The notes: generated by a model not told the origin, from the sequence alone. A stretch of DNA of 64,000 bases from Bin5 sp965204525 (GCA_965204525.1 OZ241994.1:3100001-3164000), one strand, 5' to 3'; shown: positions 12,151 to 23,778, numbered from the stretch's first letter. Numbers and translations: made by a program.

Positions 12151-13611
12151 ATGATCGTAATGAAATTTGGCGGGACGTCGGTCGGTACAACGGAATCGAT
12201 CGACAGCGCGGCGAGAATTGTGGCCGCTGCGGTCGAGAAACAGTCGAAGAGCGCAGGCACAGAGGAGCACCCTGAACAAAGCCCGGAGAATCCCGGCGTG
12301 CTGGTCGTGGTCAGCGCGATGGGCGGGGTTACGAACACGCTGATCGACGCGGCGCAGGCGGCTGCGGCCGGCGATGAGACCCCGTATCGCGATGCCCGCA
12401 GCCAGCTGCTGGTGCGGCACCAGGTGGTGGCCGGGCAACTGATCGAGGACGGTGTGGAACGCGCCGGGCTGGGCAGGCTGTTCGACAACCGCCTGCGCGA
12501 GTTCGAGCGCCTGTGCCGCAGCATCACGGTCCTCGGTGAGCTGACGCAGCGGGGACTGGATGTCGTCAGCGGCGTGGGCGAGCGGCTGAGCGCGCCGCTG
12601 CTGGCGGCTGTGCTGCGGGCGAACGGTGTCAAAGCCCAGTTCGTGGACGCCGGTGAGCTGATCATCACTGATGACCAGTACGGCAACGCCAATCCACTGA
12701 TGGACTCGACGCCGGACCGTTGCCGGGACCGGCTGCTGCCGATGATGCAGAGCGGGGTTGTGCCGGTTGTCACCGGCTTTGTCGGCGCGACTGAGAAGGG
12801 CGTGCCCACGACGCTGGGGCGGGGCGGCTCGGACTACTCGGCCGCGATTCTGGGCGCCGCCCTCGATGTCGACGAGATCCAGATCTGGACGGACGTGGAC
12901 GGGGTCATGACCGCCGACCCCCGCATCGTGGAGACCGCACAGTCGATGGAGGAGCTATCCTACGAGGAGGTGGCGGAATTGGCCTATTACGGCGCCAAGG
13001 TGCTGCATCCGAAGACCGTCACGCCGGCGGTGGAGAGAAGTATTCCCTTGCGGGTTCTCAACACATTCAACCCCTCCCACCCGGGCACGACCATCGTCGA
13101 AAAGACCCGCCAGCTGCACCACGGCGTCAAGGCGATCACCGCGGTGCGGGATTTGCGGTTGATTACGGTGGCCGGGCGGGGGATGATCGGCGTGCCGGGC
13201 ATCGCGGCGCGCACATTTGACGCGGTGGCGCGTCAGCGGGCCAATGTGCTGATGATCAGCCAGGGCAGCAGCGAGCAGAGCATCTGCTTTGTCGTGCCCG
13301 AGGCGGAGGGCGATGCGGTGCTCGAGGCGCTCCAGGTCGAGTTCGCGCGCGAGCTGGCCCAGCACATGATCGAAGAGATCAGCAACCAGCCGGATATCGT
13401 GATCGTGGCGGTGATCGGCGCCGGCATGAAGGGAACACCCGGCATCGCAGCGCGGGTCTTCAACGCGCTGGGCGAACGGGACATCAACGTGATCGCCATT
13501 GCCCAGGGGTCGAGTGAGGCCAATATCAGTCTCGTCGTCCTGCAGACCGAGGCCGATGAGGCGATCCGGGCCATTCACGATACGTTCGAACTTGGGAACG
13601 GAGCAGACTGA
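12151..13611 (+). CDS. lysC: aspartate kinase
   Basis: 486 residues. Phosphorylates aspartate, the first step to Met, Thr, Ile and Lys. N-terminal kinase signature MKFGGTSVGTTESID, sugar-kinase-like core with TLGRGGSDYSAAILGAALD, and two C-terminal ACT repeats (GVPGIAARTFDAVARQ and GTPGIAARVFNALGER), which in the family bind Lys or Thr for feedback. It is the first gene after a SAM-I riboswitch, so its expression should fall when SAM is plentiful. Its stop shares one base with the start of hom. Confidence 0.96.
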   Translation: MIVMKFGGTSVGTTESIDSAARIVAAAVEKQSKSAGTEEHPEQSPENPGVLVVVSAMGGVTNTLIDAAQAAAAGDETPYRDARSQLLVRHQVVAGQLIEDGVERAGLGRLFDNRLREFERLCRSITVLGELTQRGLDVVSGVGERLSAPLLAAVLRANGVKAQFVDAGELIITDDQYGNANPLMDSTPDRCRDRLLPMMQSGVVPVVTGFVGATEKGVPTTLGRGGSDYSAAILGAALDVDEIQIWTDVDGVMTADPRIVETAQSMEELSYEEVAELAYYGAKVLHPKTVTPAVERSIPLRVLNTFNPSHPGTTIVEKTRQLHHGVKAITAVRDLRLITVAGRGMIGVPGIAARTFDAVARQRANVLMISQGSSEQSICFVVPEAEGDAVLEALQVEFARELAQHMIEEISNQPDIVIVAVIGAGMKGTPGIAARVFNALGERDINVIAIAQGSSEANISLVVLQTEADEAIRAIHDTFELGNGAD

Positions 13612-14729
13612 TGGAGAACCTCGCTGGCATGCCTGCGGAACGGGAGAAGCCGCTCATCCTTTTCGGGCTGGGGGGCGTTGGGCGGGCCCTGCTGAGTCAG
13701 ATCGGGAAACAGCGGTCGCTTCACCGCGAGAAGTACGGTTTGCGCATCCGCTTTCTGGCCCTGTGCGACAGCAGCGGCGCAGTCGTTGAGCCGCAAGGGG
13801 GGTTCTCGGACGAACTGCTGGCCGGGATCCTGCAGCACAAGGAGGAGGGCGGCGCGCTGGCGGCCCATCAACTAGGCCAGCCCTATAGAAGCCCGGAAGC
13901 AGTTATGGAGGAAGTTGGCAGGCCGGGCACGGTCGTGGTCGACTGCACGGCGTCGGACGGGACGACGGGCGCGCTGTTGCTGGCGCTGGAACGGGGCTAC
14001 CAAGTCGTGCTGGCGAACAAGAAGCCGTTGACCGTCGTCCAAGATGTGTATGACGGCATCAGCCGCAGTTCGGGCAGTGCCCGCTGGGAAACGACGGTGG
14101 GCGCCGGTCTGCCGGTGATCGCGACGCTCAACCGGATGGTGTCCAGCGGCGACGAGATCGAGCGCATCGCCGGCTCTTTCAGCGGCACGCTCGGCTACCT
14201 GATGACCGGGCTGGAAGAGGGCCGCTCCTACAGCGAGACGGTCGCCGAGGCCTACCGGCTGGGTTATACCGAGCCGGACCCGCGCGATGACCTGGGGGGC
14301 GTCGACGTGGCACGGAAAGCGCTTATTCTGGCGCGGAGGATCGGCTGGCGCATGGAGATGGAGCAGGTTGAAATCAGCGGCCTCTACCCGGAGCGGATGG
14401 CCGGCCTGAGCGTGGACAGTTTTCTGGCGGAGCTGCCATCGCTGGACGAGGCGTACGGCGCGCGGGTGGCGAGCGCGGCTGCGGAGGGCAAGGTCCTGCG
14501 CTATGCCGCCACGCTTTCTGAGGGCGCCTGCAGCGTAGGTCCGACGGCGGTCGCCAAGGACAGCCCGCTGGGGCGTTTGACCGGAACCGACAACCTGGTC
14601 GAACTCTACAGCCGCTGGTACAGTCCCAACCCGCTGGTCATTCAGGGCCGGGGAGCCGGGGTCGAGGCAACTGCGGCCGGCGTACTGAGTGACATTGTCG
14701 AACTGCATTTCAGTCGCGGTTCGCGGTGA
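13611..14729 (+). CDS. hom: homoserine dehydrogenase
   Basis: 372 residues. Reduces aspartate semialdehyde to homoserine. NAD(P) fold ILFGLGGVGRALLSQI near residue 17; LANKKPLT with the catalytic Lys; and the family signature GTLGYLMTGLEEG followed by LGYTEPDPRDDLGGVDVARK. There is no C-terminal ACT domain, so it is the short form. The start codon overlaps the lysC stop (TGATG), implying translational coupling. Confidence 0.94.
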   Translation: MENLAGMPAEREKPLILFGLGGVGRALLSQIGKQRSLHREKYGLRIRFLALCDSSGAVVEPQGGFSDELLAGILQHKEEGGALAAHQLGQPYRSPEAVMEEVGRPGTVVVDCTASDGTTGALLLALERGYQVVLANKKPLTVVQDVYDGISRSSGSARWETTVGAGLPVIATLNRMVSSGDEIERIAGSFSGTLGYLMTGLEEGRSYSETVAEAYRLGYTEPDPRDDLGGVDVARKALILARRIGWRMEMEQVEISGLYPERMAGLSVDSFLAELPSLDEAYGARVASAAAEGKVLRYAATLSEGACSVGPTAVAKDSPLGRLTGTDNLVELYSRWYSPNPLVIQGRGAGVEATAAGVLSDIVELHFSRGSR

Positions 14730-14738
14730 TAAACGACC

Positions 14739-14755
14739 GGCCCGTTTCGCGGGCC
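14739..14755 (+). other. perfect 6-bp hairpin between hom and asd
   Basis: GGCCCG, 5-base loop, CGGGCC. There is no T tract, so it is not a typical terminator. It may affect mRNA stability between hom and asd. Confidence 0.4.
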
Positions 14756-14819
14756 AAGGCGGGCATGGACGTGTAAATCCTGGAATCACGTAAGAGGACA
14801 GTTCAGACAAAGGATCTCG

Positions 14820-15950
14820 ATGAACATTCAGCCAAAGATCCGCGTGGGTGTGCTGGGAGCTACCGGCGCGGTAGGACAACGGTTTGTACAGATGTTGCAG
14901 GGGCATCCCTGGTTTGAGTTGAGCGTGCTGTGCGCATCGCAACGCAACGCGGGCAAACGCTACGCGGACGCCTGCAACTGGCTGCTGCGGGGTGATATGC
15001 CGCCGGAGCTGCAGGACATCATCTTGGAGGAGATGGCGCCGGGGATCGATTGCCAGGTGGTGTTCAGCGCGCTGCCGAGCGGGCCGGCGCGCACGATCGA
15101 GGCGGAGCTGGCCGCGGCCGGCTACATCGTATGCAGCAATGCCAGCGCCTACCGCTATGAGCCGGACGTGCCGCTGCTGATCCCGGAGGTCAATCCTGGG
15201 CATTTGGGGTTGATCGATGTACAGCGAAACCGGCGGGACTGGCGGGGCTTCATCACCACCAATCCCAACTGTTCAACTACACATTTGGTGAGCGCGCTGC
15301 ATCCGCTGCACGAGGCGTTCGGCGTCGAGAAGGTGTTCGCGGTGACGATGCAGGCTGTCAGCGGCGCGGGCTATTCGGGCGTGACGTCGATGGACATTAT
15401 CGACAACGTGGTACCGTTCATCGGCTCCGAAGAGGAGAAGATGGAGCACCGCGAGCCGCAGAAGCTGTTGGGCCGCTTCGACGGGCAGGCCGTGCAGACG
15501 GCCGATTTCGTGGTCAGCGCCCATTGCAACCGCGTGCCGGTGCGCAACGGTCATCTGGCGGCGATCAGCGTGGCGTTTGCCCGCCGCCCCAGCCTGGAGG
15601 ATGTACGGCGAGCGTGGGCGGAGTACGATCCGCTGCCACAGCGCATGGGCCTTCCGAGCGCGCCTCAACAGGCGATCCTTTACCGGGAAGAGGCAGACCG
15701 TCCGCAGCCGCGCATGGACCGGCTGGCCGGAAGCGTTCCCGGCATGGCGACGGTGGTGGGCCGGCTGCGGGAGGACCCGCTCCTGCATGTAAAGTTCCTG
15801 GCGTTGGGCCACAACACGATTCGCGGCGCGGCGGGCGGCAGTCTGCTCAACGCCGAGTTACTGGTGGCACAGGGGTACCTGGACAGTCAGGAAGAGGCTG
15901 CCGGGGATCGGACGCCTGTCGCCGGCGGGGTACTTGACGCTGTGCGTTAG
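14820..15950 (+). CDS. asd: aspartate-semialdehyde dehydrogenase
   Basis: 376 residues of the archaeal/fungal-type ASADH branch. Makes aspartate semialdehyde from aspartyl phosphate with NADPH. GVLGATGAVGQRFVQML at the N-terminus binds NADP; the catalytic Cys is in TTNPNCSTTH; the base His is in SAHCNRVPVRNGH. GAGYSGVTSMDIIDNVVPFI matches this branch. Third gene of the lysC-hom-asd set, 90 bp after hom. The gene order differs from the pathway order: kinase, third-step enzyme, second-step enzyme. Confidence 0.95.
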   Translation: MNIQPKIRVGVLGATGAVGQRFVQMLQGHPWFELSVLCASQRNAGKRYADACNWLLRGDMPPELQDIILEEMAPGIDCQVVFSALPSGPARTIEAELAAAGYIVCSNASAYRYEPDVPLLIPEVNPGHLGLIDVQRNRRDWRGFITTNPNCSTTHLVSALHPLHEAFGVEKVFAVTMQAVSGAGYSGVTSMDIIDNVVPFIGSEEEKMEHREPQKLLGRFDGQAVQTADFVVSAHCNRVPVRNGHLAAISVAFARRPSLEDVRRAWAEYDPLPQRMGLPSAPQQAILYREEADRPQPRMDRLAGSVPGMATVVGRLREDPLLHVKFLALGHNTIRGAAGGSLLNAELLVAQGYLDSQEEAAGDRTPVAGGVLDAVR

Positions 15951-15982
15951 CCGCTGCAGCCGTGCGCGACAGGCACAAAATT

Positions 15983-16010
15983 TTCACATTGGCCTGCCAT
16001 AGGTTAGAAT
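15983..16010 (+). promoter_or_regulatory. candidate promoter for the HAD-like gene
   Basis: TTCACA (15983-15988), 16-base spacer, TAGAAT (16005-16010), 110 bases before the likely start at 16120. Confidence 0.45.
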
Positions 16011-16119
16011 CGTGTGAAATGCAACGGCGGTTTGAGCAGTACGTTCTTGGTTCCTGGCAGCGTTCACCCTTTGCGTGCGGTGGAGTTGCTCAAAGACAAA
16101 AACGAATCCGGGAACAGAA

Positions 16120-17385
16120 ATGGAAGGTGCCGAATTGGCCAACACGCAAACAAGAGAAGCCTATCCGATTGCCGTTGACAACTTTGGGCTGACGTCCCTG
16201 GATGAGCTTGTCGGCGATCTGATCGTTTACCGTAAACTGGAGCCGATCACCCGCCAAATCCCCGGCCTGAAATCCGCCCGCCACCAGCTCGGGCTGCCAC
16301 CGCCTTCCGTGCCCCGCAAACAGGAGAAGTCGTACGCCCAGGTCGCTCTGTGGATCCTTGAACAGGCGCAGCAGCGGCGGGATTCCTCAGTGGAAGAGCT
16401 GCTCTTCATCGGCGATACGCTCTCCGGCGATGGAAATACTTTCCAGGTGATGCGTTCCTTGCGTTCCGCGGGCGAGCCGCCGCGCGATAACGGGGAGTTG
16501 CTCGGGATTGCGGACGACGCCGTGATGCCCAGCGCCTGCTTTATCGGCAACGAGAAGGCCGGCGAACCGGAGAGTTTTGTTGCCAACGAAGAAACCGGTA
16601 TGTTCGAAGGCAACCGCTGGAGCCAGCTGGTGGACTGGATCAAGTGGGCGCAGGGAAACGGTTTGCGATTAGACGAAAATACGGCAGTTGTTCTCGACCT
16701 GGACAAGACAGCCATCGGCGCGCGCGGACGCAACAACCGGGCGATCGATGTAGCGCGACTCAAGGGGCTGTACCGTACCGTGGGCAGCCTTCTGGGCGAC
16801 AAGTTCAATGCCTCGTTGTTCGCACAGCACTATGAACTACTCAATCGCGCCCACTATCATCACCTGACCGGGGACAACCAGGACTACCTGGCCTATATCT
16901 GCCTGGTTCTCAACAACGAAGGCCTCGACTGCACCGACCTGCTTGAACGAATCGAAGACGGCGCGGTGCAGACATTTGAGCAGTTTGTGCGTTATGCCGA
17001 AGTCTGCATTGCAGGCGGCGGGCGGGTGAGCGAGGCGATGCGTCAGGCCCATGAAGCGGTCAACATGGCCGTTGCGCTGGGAGATCCGACCCCGTTCAAA
17101 CAGTTCCGGCGGGAAGAGTTTGTGGCAACGCTGGAGCATATGAACAATCTGGCTGATGACGTGCCGGCCGCGGAGCGCCTTTCGCAGGAGATCTGCATTA
17201 CGCAGGAGGTGCGCGAGGCCGTACTCTGGTTAAAGGAGCGCGGCTGTCTGATCATCAGCTTCAGCGACAAGCCGGACGAATCTTCGATCCCTCACCGTAC
17301 CCGGCACCGGGGCAAGCTGCCGGTTCACAAAGCAAAAACCCACGCTACCGGAGTCAGCATCGCAGACCAACTGCGCAAACTGTAA
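16120..17385 (+). CDS. HAD-superfamily-like protein of unknown function
   Basis: 421 residues from the ATG at 16120; the frame extends upstream but the extra residues look non-coding. The clearest motif is AVVLDLDKTAIGARGRN near residue 190, a HAD motif I (D-x-D-K-T) preceded by a hydrophobic strand. A later strand LIISFSDKPDESS near residue 380 fits motif II (S) with a Lys close by. The N-terminal 180 residues contain LLFIGDTLSGDGNTFQVM, which also resembles a phosphatase-type strand. No transmembrane segment. It stands alone between asd and ftsH. The substrate is unknown and I do not recognise a named family. Confidence 0.65.
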   Translation: MEGAELANTQTREAYPIAVDNFGLTSLDELVGDLIVYRKLEPITRQIPGLKSARHQLGLPPPSVPRKQEKSYAQVALWILEQAQQRRDSSVEELLFIGDTLSGDGNTFQVMRSLRSAGEPPRDNGELLGIADDAVMPSACFIGNEKAGEPESFVANEETGMFEGNRWSQLVDWIKWAQGNGLRLDENTAVVLDLDKTAIGARGRNNRAIDVARLKGLYRTVGSLLGDKFNASLFAQHYELLNRAHYHHLTGDNQDYLAYICLVLNNEGLDCTDLLERIEDGAVQTFEQFVRYAEVCIAGGGRVSEAMRQAHEAVNMAVALGDPTPFKQFRREEFVATLEHMNNLADDVPAAERLSQEICITQEVREAVLWLKERGCLIISFSDKPDESSIPHRTRHRGKLPVHKAKTHATGVSIADQLRKL

Positions 17386-17545
17386 CGTGCTGTGACGCGT
17401 AGCCGGTAACTTCCGCACACTGGTTTCTGCCTTACTGATTCAGGCCCCCTCCTCTGTTATACTAGACGCGTAAACGTGTAGCGAGTGACGTGTACCCGTG
17501 TAGACCTGTAACCGCACCGGGCGTCAGACTCGGGGGTATTGTCGT

Positions 17546-19429
<1,884 letters not shown>

Positions 19430-19463
19430 CAGCGGTGAAATACGGCTCGTACGGGGTTTCCTG

Positions 19464-20378
19464 CTATTCGCTGTCCAACGCCACCGCGATGGCGGCCGCC
19501 GCGCGGGCGTTGTTGCGCAGCAGGGCCAGATTGGCTTGCAGGCTGCGGTCGCCGGTCAGTTCGGCGATGCGGCGCAGAAGGTAGGGCGTCACCTCGGCCG
19601 AGCGCAGTCCGGCGGCTTCGCACTCTGCCAGCGCCTGCTCGATCTGCGGTTCAATCTGCGCGGCGGGAATCTCGTCCTCTGCGGGAACAGGCACCGCCAC
19701 GAGCAGGCCCCCCGCCAAGTCCAACGCCCGCTTCGCCTGCCAGATTTCAGCCACCTCCTGAGGCGTGTTACAACAGATATCGACCGGAAGGCCGCTGCCG
19801 CGACTGTAGAAGGCCGGGAACTCCGCGGTACCGTAACCGATGACGGTCACGCCGTGCGTTTCCAGGTATTCAAGCGTGGCCGGCAGGTCGAGGAGTGCCT
19901 TGGCGCCGGCGCAGACAACGATGAGCGGCGTGCGCGCCAGCTCCTGCAGGTCGGCGCTGACATCGAACTGCGAAGAGTGAGGGGGGAAGCGTCCACTCTC
20001 TTCTCGCTCCTCTTTACTCTCTCCTCGCCCGCCACGGTGGACGCCGCCGATGCCGCCGGTGGCGAACAGTTCGATGCCGGCGCGGTGGGCGATCCACATG
20101 GTGGCGGCGACGGTCGTGGCCCCGTCCAGCTTGCGGGCGACGACGATGGGCAGGTCGCGGCGGCTCACTTTGCCCACCTGTCCATCAGATGCCGCGGCCA
20201 GCCGCTCGATCTGCTGCGGGCTGAGGCCGGCGATCAGCTCCCCTTCAATGACGCCGACGGTGGCCGGGTCTGCCCCATGGTCGCGGATGATGCGCTCCAT
20301 TTCATGGGCAAGACGGAGGTTGTCGGGGTAGGGCAGCCCGTGGCTAATTACGGTGGATTCCAGTGCGACGCGAGTCAT
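19464..20378 (-). CDS. psuG: pseudouridine-5'-phosphate glycosidase
   Basis: 304 residues. Splits pseudouridine 5'-phosphate into uracil and ribose 5-phosphate. Family segments: ALESTVISHGLPYP, VGVIEGELIAGL, ATGGIGGVHRG, SADLQELARTPLIVVCAGAK, LETHGVTVIGYGT. Between GGVHRG and FDVSADLQ relatives need only a few residues, but here about 20 extra residues (about 117-136) are coded by an in-frame GA-rich palindromic element. The partner kinase psuK is not adjacent. Convergent with ftsH. Confidence 0.94.
   Translation of the reverse strand: MTRVALESTVISHGLPYPDNLRLAHEMERIIRDHGADPATVGVIEGELIAGLSPQQIERLAAASDGQVGKVSRRDLPIVVARKLDGATTVAATMWIAHRAGIELFATGGIGGVHRGGRGESKEEREESGRFPPHSSQFDVSADLQELARTPLIVVCAGAKALLDLPATLEYLETHGVTVIGYGTAEFPAFYSRGSGLPVDICCNTPQEVAEIWQAKRALDLAGGLLVAVPVPAEDEIPAAQIEPQIEQALAECEAAGLRSAEVTPYLLRRIAELTGDRSLQANLALLRNNARAAAAIAVALDSE
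19971..20031 (-). repeat. GA-rich palindromic element inside psuG
   Basis: Read on the minus strand it opens with GGCGAGGAGAGAG (plus-strand 20017-20029) and closes with CCCCTCACTCTTCGC, so the arms can pair. In frame; codes GESKEEREESGRFPPHSSQ. The closing arm is shared with the tsaB copy (TCACTCTTCGC). Confidence 0.8.
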
Positions 20379-20380
20379 GA

Positions 20381-20411
20381 CTGCAGTTTTGGGTTGTTAG
20401 TTTTTAGCTGG
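20381..20411 (+). repeat. second small dispersed repeat, copy A
   Basis: ACTGCAGTTTTGGGTTGTTAG and the following TTTTTAG resemble the stretch at 61830-61861, with small insertions. Lies just upstream of psuG, in the 189-bp gap shared with the SDR gene. Confidence 0.35.
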
Positions 20412-20567
20412 CTCGGCAGCGGCCGTGGGTTGACTGGTAAGAACTGGACGGGGGTTCGTTCTTGATTCTGCGTTATCGGTGGGGATGTGTCAATTTGGTG
20501 GTCAGGGGTCAGTGGATAGCGGGCGGAATCCGGGAACTGATTATCAAGAGGGAAGTGGGGGGATAAG

Positions 20568-21311
20568 ATGACAGATTCAGGGCAACTGCTGGCGGGGAAG
20601 GCGGCGCTGGTCACCGGCGGCGGGCGGGGCATTGGGCGGGCGATCGCCGTCGCCTTTGCCGGCGCCGGGGCAGCCGTCTGTTGCGCGGCCCGCACACGTT
20701 CGGAGATCGAATCCGTTGCAGCCGAGATCGAGGCGGCGGGCGGGCAGGCGCTGGCCGTAACCACGGACGTGGCCGACCTGGCATCGGTGCAAAGGGCGGT
20801 TGACAAGACAGCGGCGCGCTTTGGCGGCCTGGATATCCTGGTCATCAACGCCGGCGTCTCGCCGGGGAGAAGCGAGGTAGCCGAGAGCGACCCGGTCAGT
20901 TGGAGCCAGACGATCGCGATCAATCTGACCGGCGCCTACCATTGCGCGCGGGCGGCCATCCCCTATCTCAAGGCGCGGGGAGGCGGCAAGATCATCACGA
21001 TCGGCTCGGGGATGGGGCGCCGCGGCGCGCCCGGCTCATCCGCCTACAGCGCATCCAAGGCCGGGCTGTGGATGTTGACGCGTGTGCTGGGCCAGGAGTT
21101 GCGGGGCGACAACATCAGCGTCAACGAACTGATTCCGGGGCCGGTAAACACGGCGATGATGCCCGGCCCGGCCGCGCGCGAGCCCGGCACATTCGACGGC
21201 GAGTGGTTCAAGGAGCCGGAGGAGGTCGTGCCGCTGGCGTTGTTCCTCGCGGGCGCGCCGGACGGCGGCCAGACGGCCCAGAGCTTCAGCCTGATGCGCC
21301 GCGACGGATAG
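20568..21311 (+). CDS. SDR family NAD(P)-dependent oxidoreductase
   Basis: 247 residues. Classical short-chain dehydrogenase: ALVTGGGRGIGRAIAVAFAG (cofactor site), NAGVSPGRS, catalytic Ser in TIGSGMGRRG, and YSASKAGLWML (Tyr-x3-Lys). Resembles 3-oxoacyl-ACP reductase-type and sugar or alcohol SDRs; the substrate is not decidable. GGGGGA lies upstream of the ATG. Confidence 0.9.
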   Translation: MTDSGQLLAGKAALVTGGGRGIGRAIAVAFAGAGAAVCCAARTRSEIESVAAEIEAAGGQALAVTTDVADLASVQRAVDKTAARFGGLDILVINAGVSPGRSEVAESDPVSWSQTIAINLTGAYHCARAAIPYLKARGGGKIITIGSGMGRRGAPGSSAYSASKAGLWMLTRVLGQELRGDNISVNELIPGPVNTAMMPGPAAREPGTFDGEWFKEPEEVVPLALFLAGAPDGGQTAQSFSLMRRDG

Positions 21312-21522
21312 CGCACGCTGCGCGTAACGGCTGGGCATGCACTGTTGTGTCTATAGTCAAACCCGTTTACTCGTCCTCCCGATCGACTCTTGGCAAAAAC
21401 GCGTTCACATCACCGCCATAGAAGAAAGTGTAGATGACGCTCCTATCTGCGGTCAGGAAGCGCGCATCGCGCCACCGTTTATACTCCTACTTGGCTCTTG
21501 GTGAAAGTGTGTTTAATCAGGC

Positions 21523-23778
21523 TCAGGGCGACGGCAGCTTGACCTCCAGAGCGTACACAAGCCTGGCGCCAGTGTAGATTATGTTGTCTACCACTGCCGG
21601 GGTGGGAACCCGTTCGGATTCCATATGATAGTCCCAAAGAGTGTCTCCACTTGCCGCATCCAACGCGGACAGGGTACCGCTGTAGGAACCGACGTAGATC
21701 ACGCCATCCACCACAGCCGGGGAGGAGATTGAGTTATCGGCGCCAACATATCGTTCCCAGATAAACTCTCCTGTGGCGGCGTCCAGGGCATACAGATGCC
21801 CGTTGGCCGCGGCAAAGTAGACGGCATCCTCTGCCACTACCGGGGATGAATCCACCTTGTATACGGCGTTGTAGAGTTCGACCTTGTAGCGCCAGACCAG
21901 TTCTCCGTTGGCGGTATCCAGCGCGTACAGGTGCCCATCCAGCGAGCCAACATAGACAACGCCCCCTGCCACGGCCGCATTCGATCTCCTGACGCCGCCG
22001 GTCCATGCGCGCCATAGCAACGCCCCGTTGTCGGCATCCACGGCGTGCAGGTGGCCATCGCCGGAACCGACATAGACGATCCCGTCCACCACGGTAGCGG
22101 AGGACTCGACCGGACCGGCCGTAAAGTAGCGCCAGTGCAATTCACCGCTGTTCCCGCGCAACGCGTACAGGTAGCCGTCATTTGCGCCAATATAGACAAT
22201 ACCGTCCACGACCCTGGGAGAAGAATGTATCGCATGGCCTGTCTCATAGCGCCAGAGAACTTCTCCCGTGGCGGCGTCCAGCGCGTAGACATAGTTTTCC
22301 TTATAGTTCGTGCCAAAATAGACCAGCCCATCAGCCACTGCCGGGGTGGATTCCATCCACCATCCTGTATCGAAGCGCCAGAGAGGGTCGCCCGTGGCGG
22401 CATCGATGGCGTACACGTCGTTATCATAGCCGAGGTACAAGACTCCGTCGCTGAAAACCGGGGGGCCCGTCCGGAAGGCGCCCCCATCTTTCTCGAAGCT
22501 CCAAAGTTGCTGTGGGGAGACCTTTTCCGCCAAGCGGTTTGCGGGGGCGGAAGTTTCAGAGGCTTTCTGCGCGGGCGGATCCTGCACAGTTGACTGCTCC
22601 GCTGCCGGCTGGGGCGGAGTGGCTGCAGGCAACGCGTAAATGCGGCCGTCTCCGGAGCCGACATAGACCACGCCGTCCACGACCGCGGGGGAGGAAAGCA
22701 CCGGTCCGTTCGTCATGTGGCGCCAGAGCAGCATGCCGTCGACGGCGTTGAGCGCGTAGAGATGGCCGTCATCGGAGCCGACGTAGAGGACTCCGTCCGC
22801 GACCGTAGGGGAGGAGTTCACGGCATGGTCTGTGGAGTACTTCCAAAGAACCTCTCCAGTGGCTGCATTGAGCGCATGTACGTTGTTCAGAACGGAGCCG
22901 ATATACAGAACGCCGTCAACCACGAACGGGGAGGAATGGATATTGTTTGGGTCGCGTGTCGTGTCCGCCCTGTAATACCAGCGAAGTTCTCCCGTCGCGG
23001 CGTTCAGGCCGTACACCAATCCATTCCCGGAACCAAAGTAGATCATGCCCTCTGCCACCGTCGGCGAGGAGGTCACGCCATATGGGTATGGGTCACGGAA
23101 GAGCCAGAAAAGAGTTCCATTGACCTCATGCAGGGCGAGCAGGCCAGATCTCGTTCCGATGTAGATACCTCCCCCGGCAACGGTCGGCGAAGAAAGAATC
23201 ATGGATTCCGTATCGTAGCGCCAGCGAAGCTCCCCGGTCGCGGCATCCAGGGCGTACACATGGCCGTCCATCGAGCCGACATAGAGTACACTCTTTGCTA
23301 AGGTGGGCGAGGCGTAGACAGGACCTTCGGAGGCGTAACGCCAGAGCAGCTTGCCGGTAGCGGCGTTCAGCGCGTACACGTAGCCCTCATGCGACCCGGT
23401 GTACACCACTCCCTCGGCTACTGTCGGGGAGGAGATGAAGCCATGGCCAGTGGCGTACCGCCAGCGGAACTCCCCGGTCGCGGCGTCGAGGGCGTAAAGG
23501 TGGCCGTCCATCGAGCCGACATAAAGTACGCCCTCCACAACGGTGGGCGAGGAATGCACAGATCCGCCGGTGGCGTAGCTCCAGATCGGTTCCGCGGGGT
23601 CGTGCCCGGTTTCGGCCTCCGCTGGCTTCGGCTGGACAACAGAGCCGGATGGAGCTGTGGTCGATTTGTCCAACGCGTAAACCGTGTCGGCAAGAGACGC
23701 GTTGCCGGCCAGGACGAAGACGATTCCGCCAAGAAGATGGATCAACCAACAGCGTAGGCGTTCTGATTTCGTATGCAT
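21523..23778 (-). CDS. secreted PQQ-type beta-propeller repeat protein (2 x 8 blades)
   Basis: 751 residues. Signal peptide LIHLLGGIVFVLAGNASLAD, then 8 repeats of the form SSPTVxxGVLYVGSxDGHLYALDAATGE-x-W-R-Y, a linker rich in Pro/Ala/Gln (residues about 375-405), then 8 more repeats. This is two eight-bladed propellers of the PQQ_2/BamB-like type. There are no obvious PQQ-enzyme catalytic residues, so a binding or scaffold role on the cell surface is more likely than dehydrogenase activity. Neighbouring blades are very alike, indicating repeat expansion. Confidence 0.85.
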   Translation of the reverse strand: MHTKSERLRCWLIHLLGGIVFVLAGNASLADTVYALDKSTTAPSGSVVQPKPAEAETGHDPAEPIWSYATGGSVHSSPTVVEGVLYVGSMDGHLYALDAATGEFRWRYATGHGFISSPTVAEGVVYTGSHEGYVYALNAATGKLLWRYASEGPVYASPTLAKSVLYVGSMDGHVYALDAATGELRWRYDTESMILSSPTVAGGGIYIGTRSGLLALHEVNGTLFWLFRDPYPYGVTSSPTVAEGMIYFGSGNGLVYGLNAATGELRWYYRADTTRDPNNIHSSPFVVDGVLYIGSVLNNVHALNAATGEVLWKYSTDHAVNSSPTVADGVLYVGSDDGHLYALNAVDGMLLWRHMTNGPVLSSPAVVDGVVYVGSGDGRIYALPAATPPQPAAEQSTVQDPPAQKASETSAPANRLAEKVSPQQLWSFEKDGGAFRTGPPVFSDGVLYLGYDNDVYAIDAATGDPLWRFDTGWWMESTPAVADGLVYFGTNYKENYVYALDAATGEVLWRYETGHAIHSSPRVVDGIVYIGANDGYLYALRGNSGELHWRYFTAGPVESSATVVDGIVYVGSGDGHLHAVDADNGALLWRAWTGGVRRSNAAVAGGVVYVGSLDGHLYALDTANGELVWRYKVELYNAVYKVDSSPVVAEDAVYFAAANGHLYALDAATGEFIWERYVGADNSISSPAVVDGVIYVGSYSGTLSALDAASGDTLWDYHMESERVPTPAVVDNIIYTGARLVYALEVKLPSP

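Noticed and set aside
21523..23778. CRISPR-like or tandem DNA repeat array
   Set aside because: The periodicity is the beta-propeller coding repeat, about 120 bases, with diverged codons.
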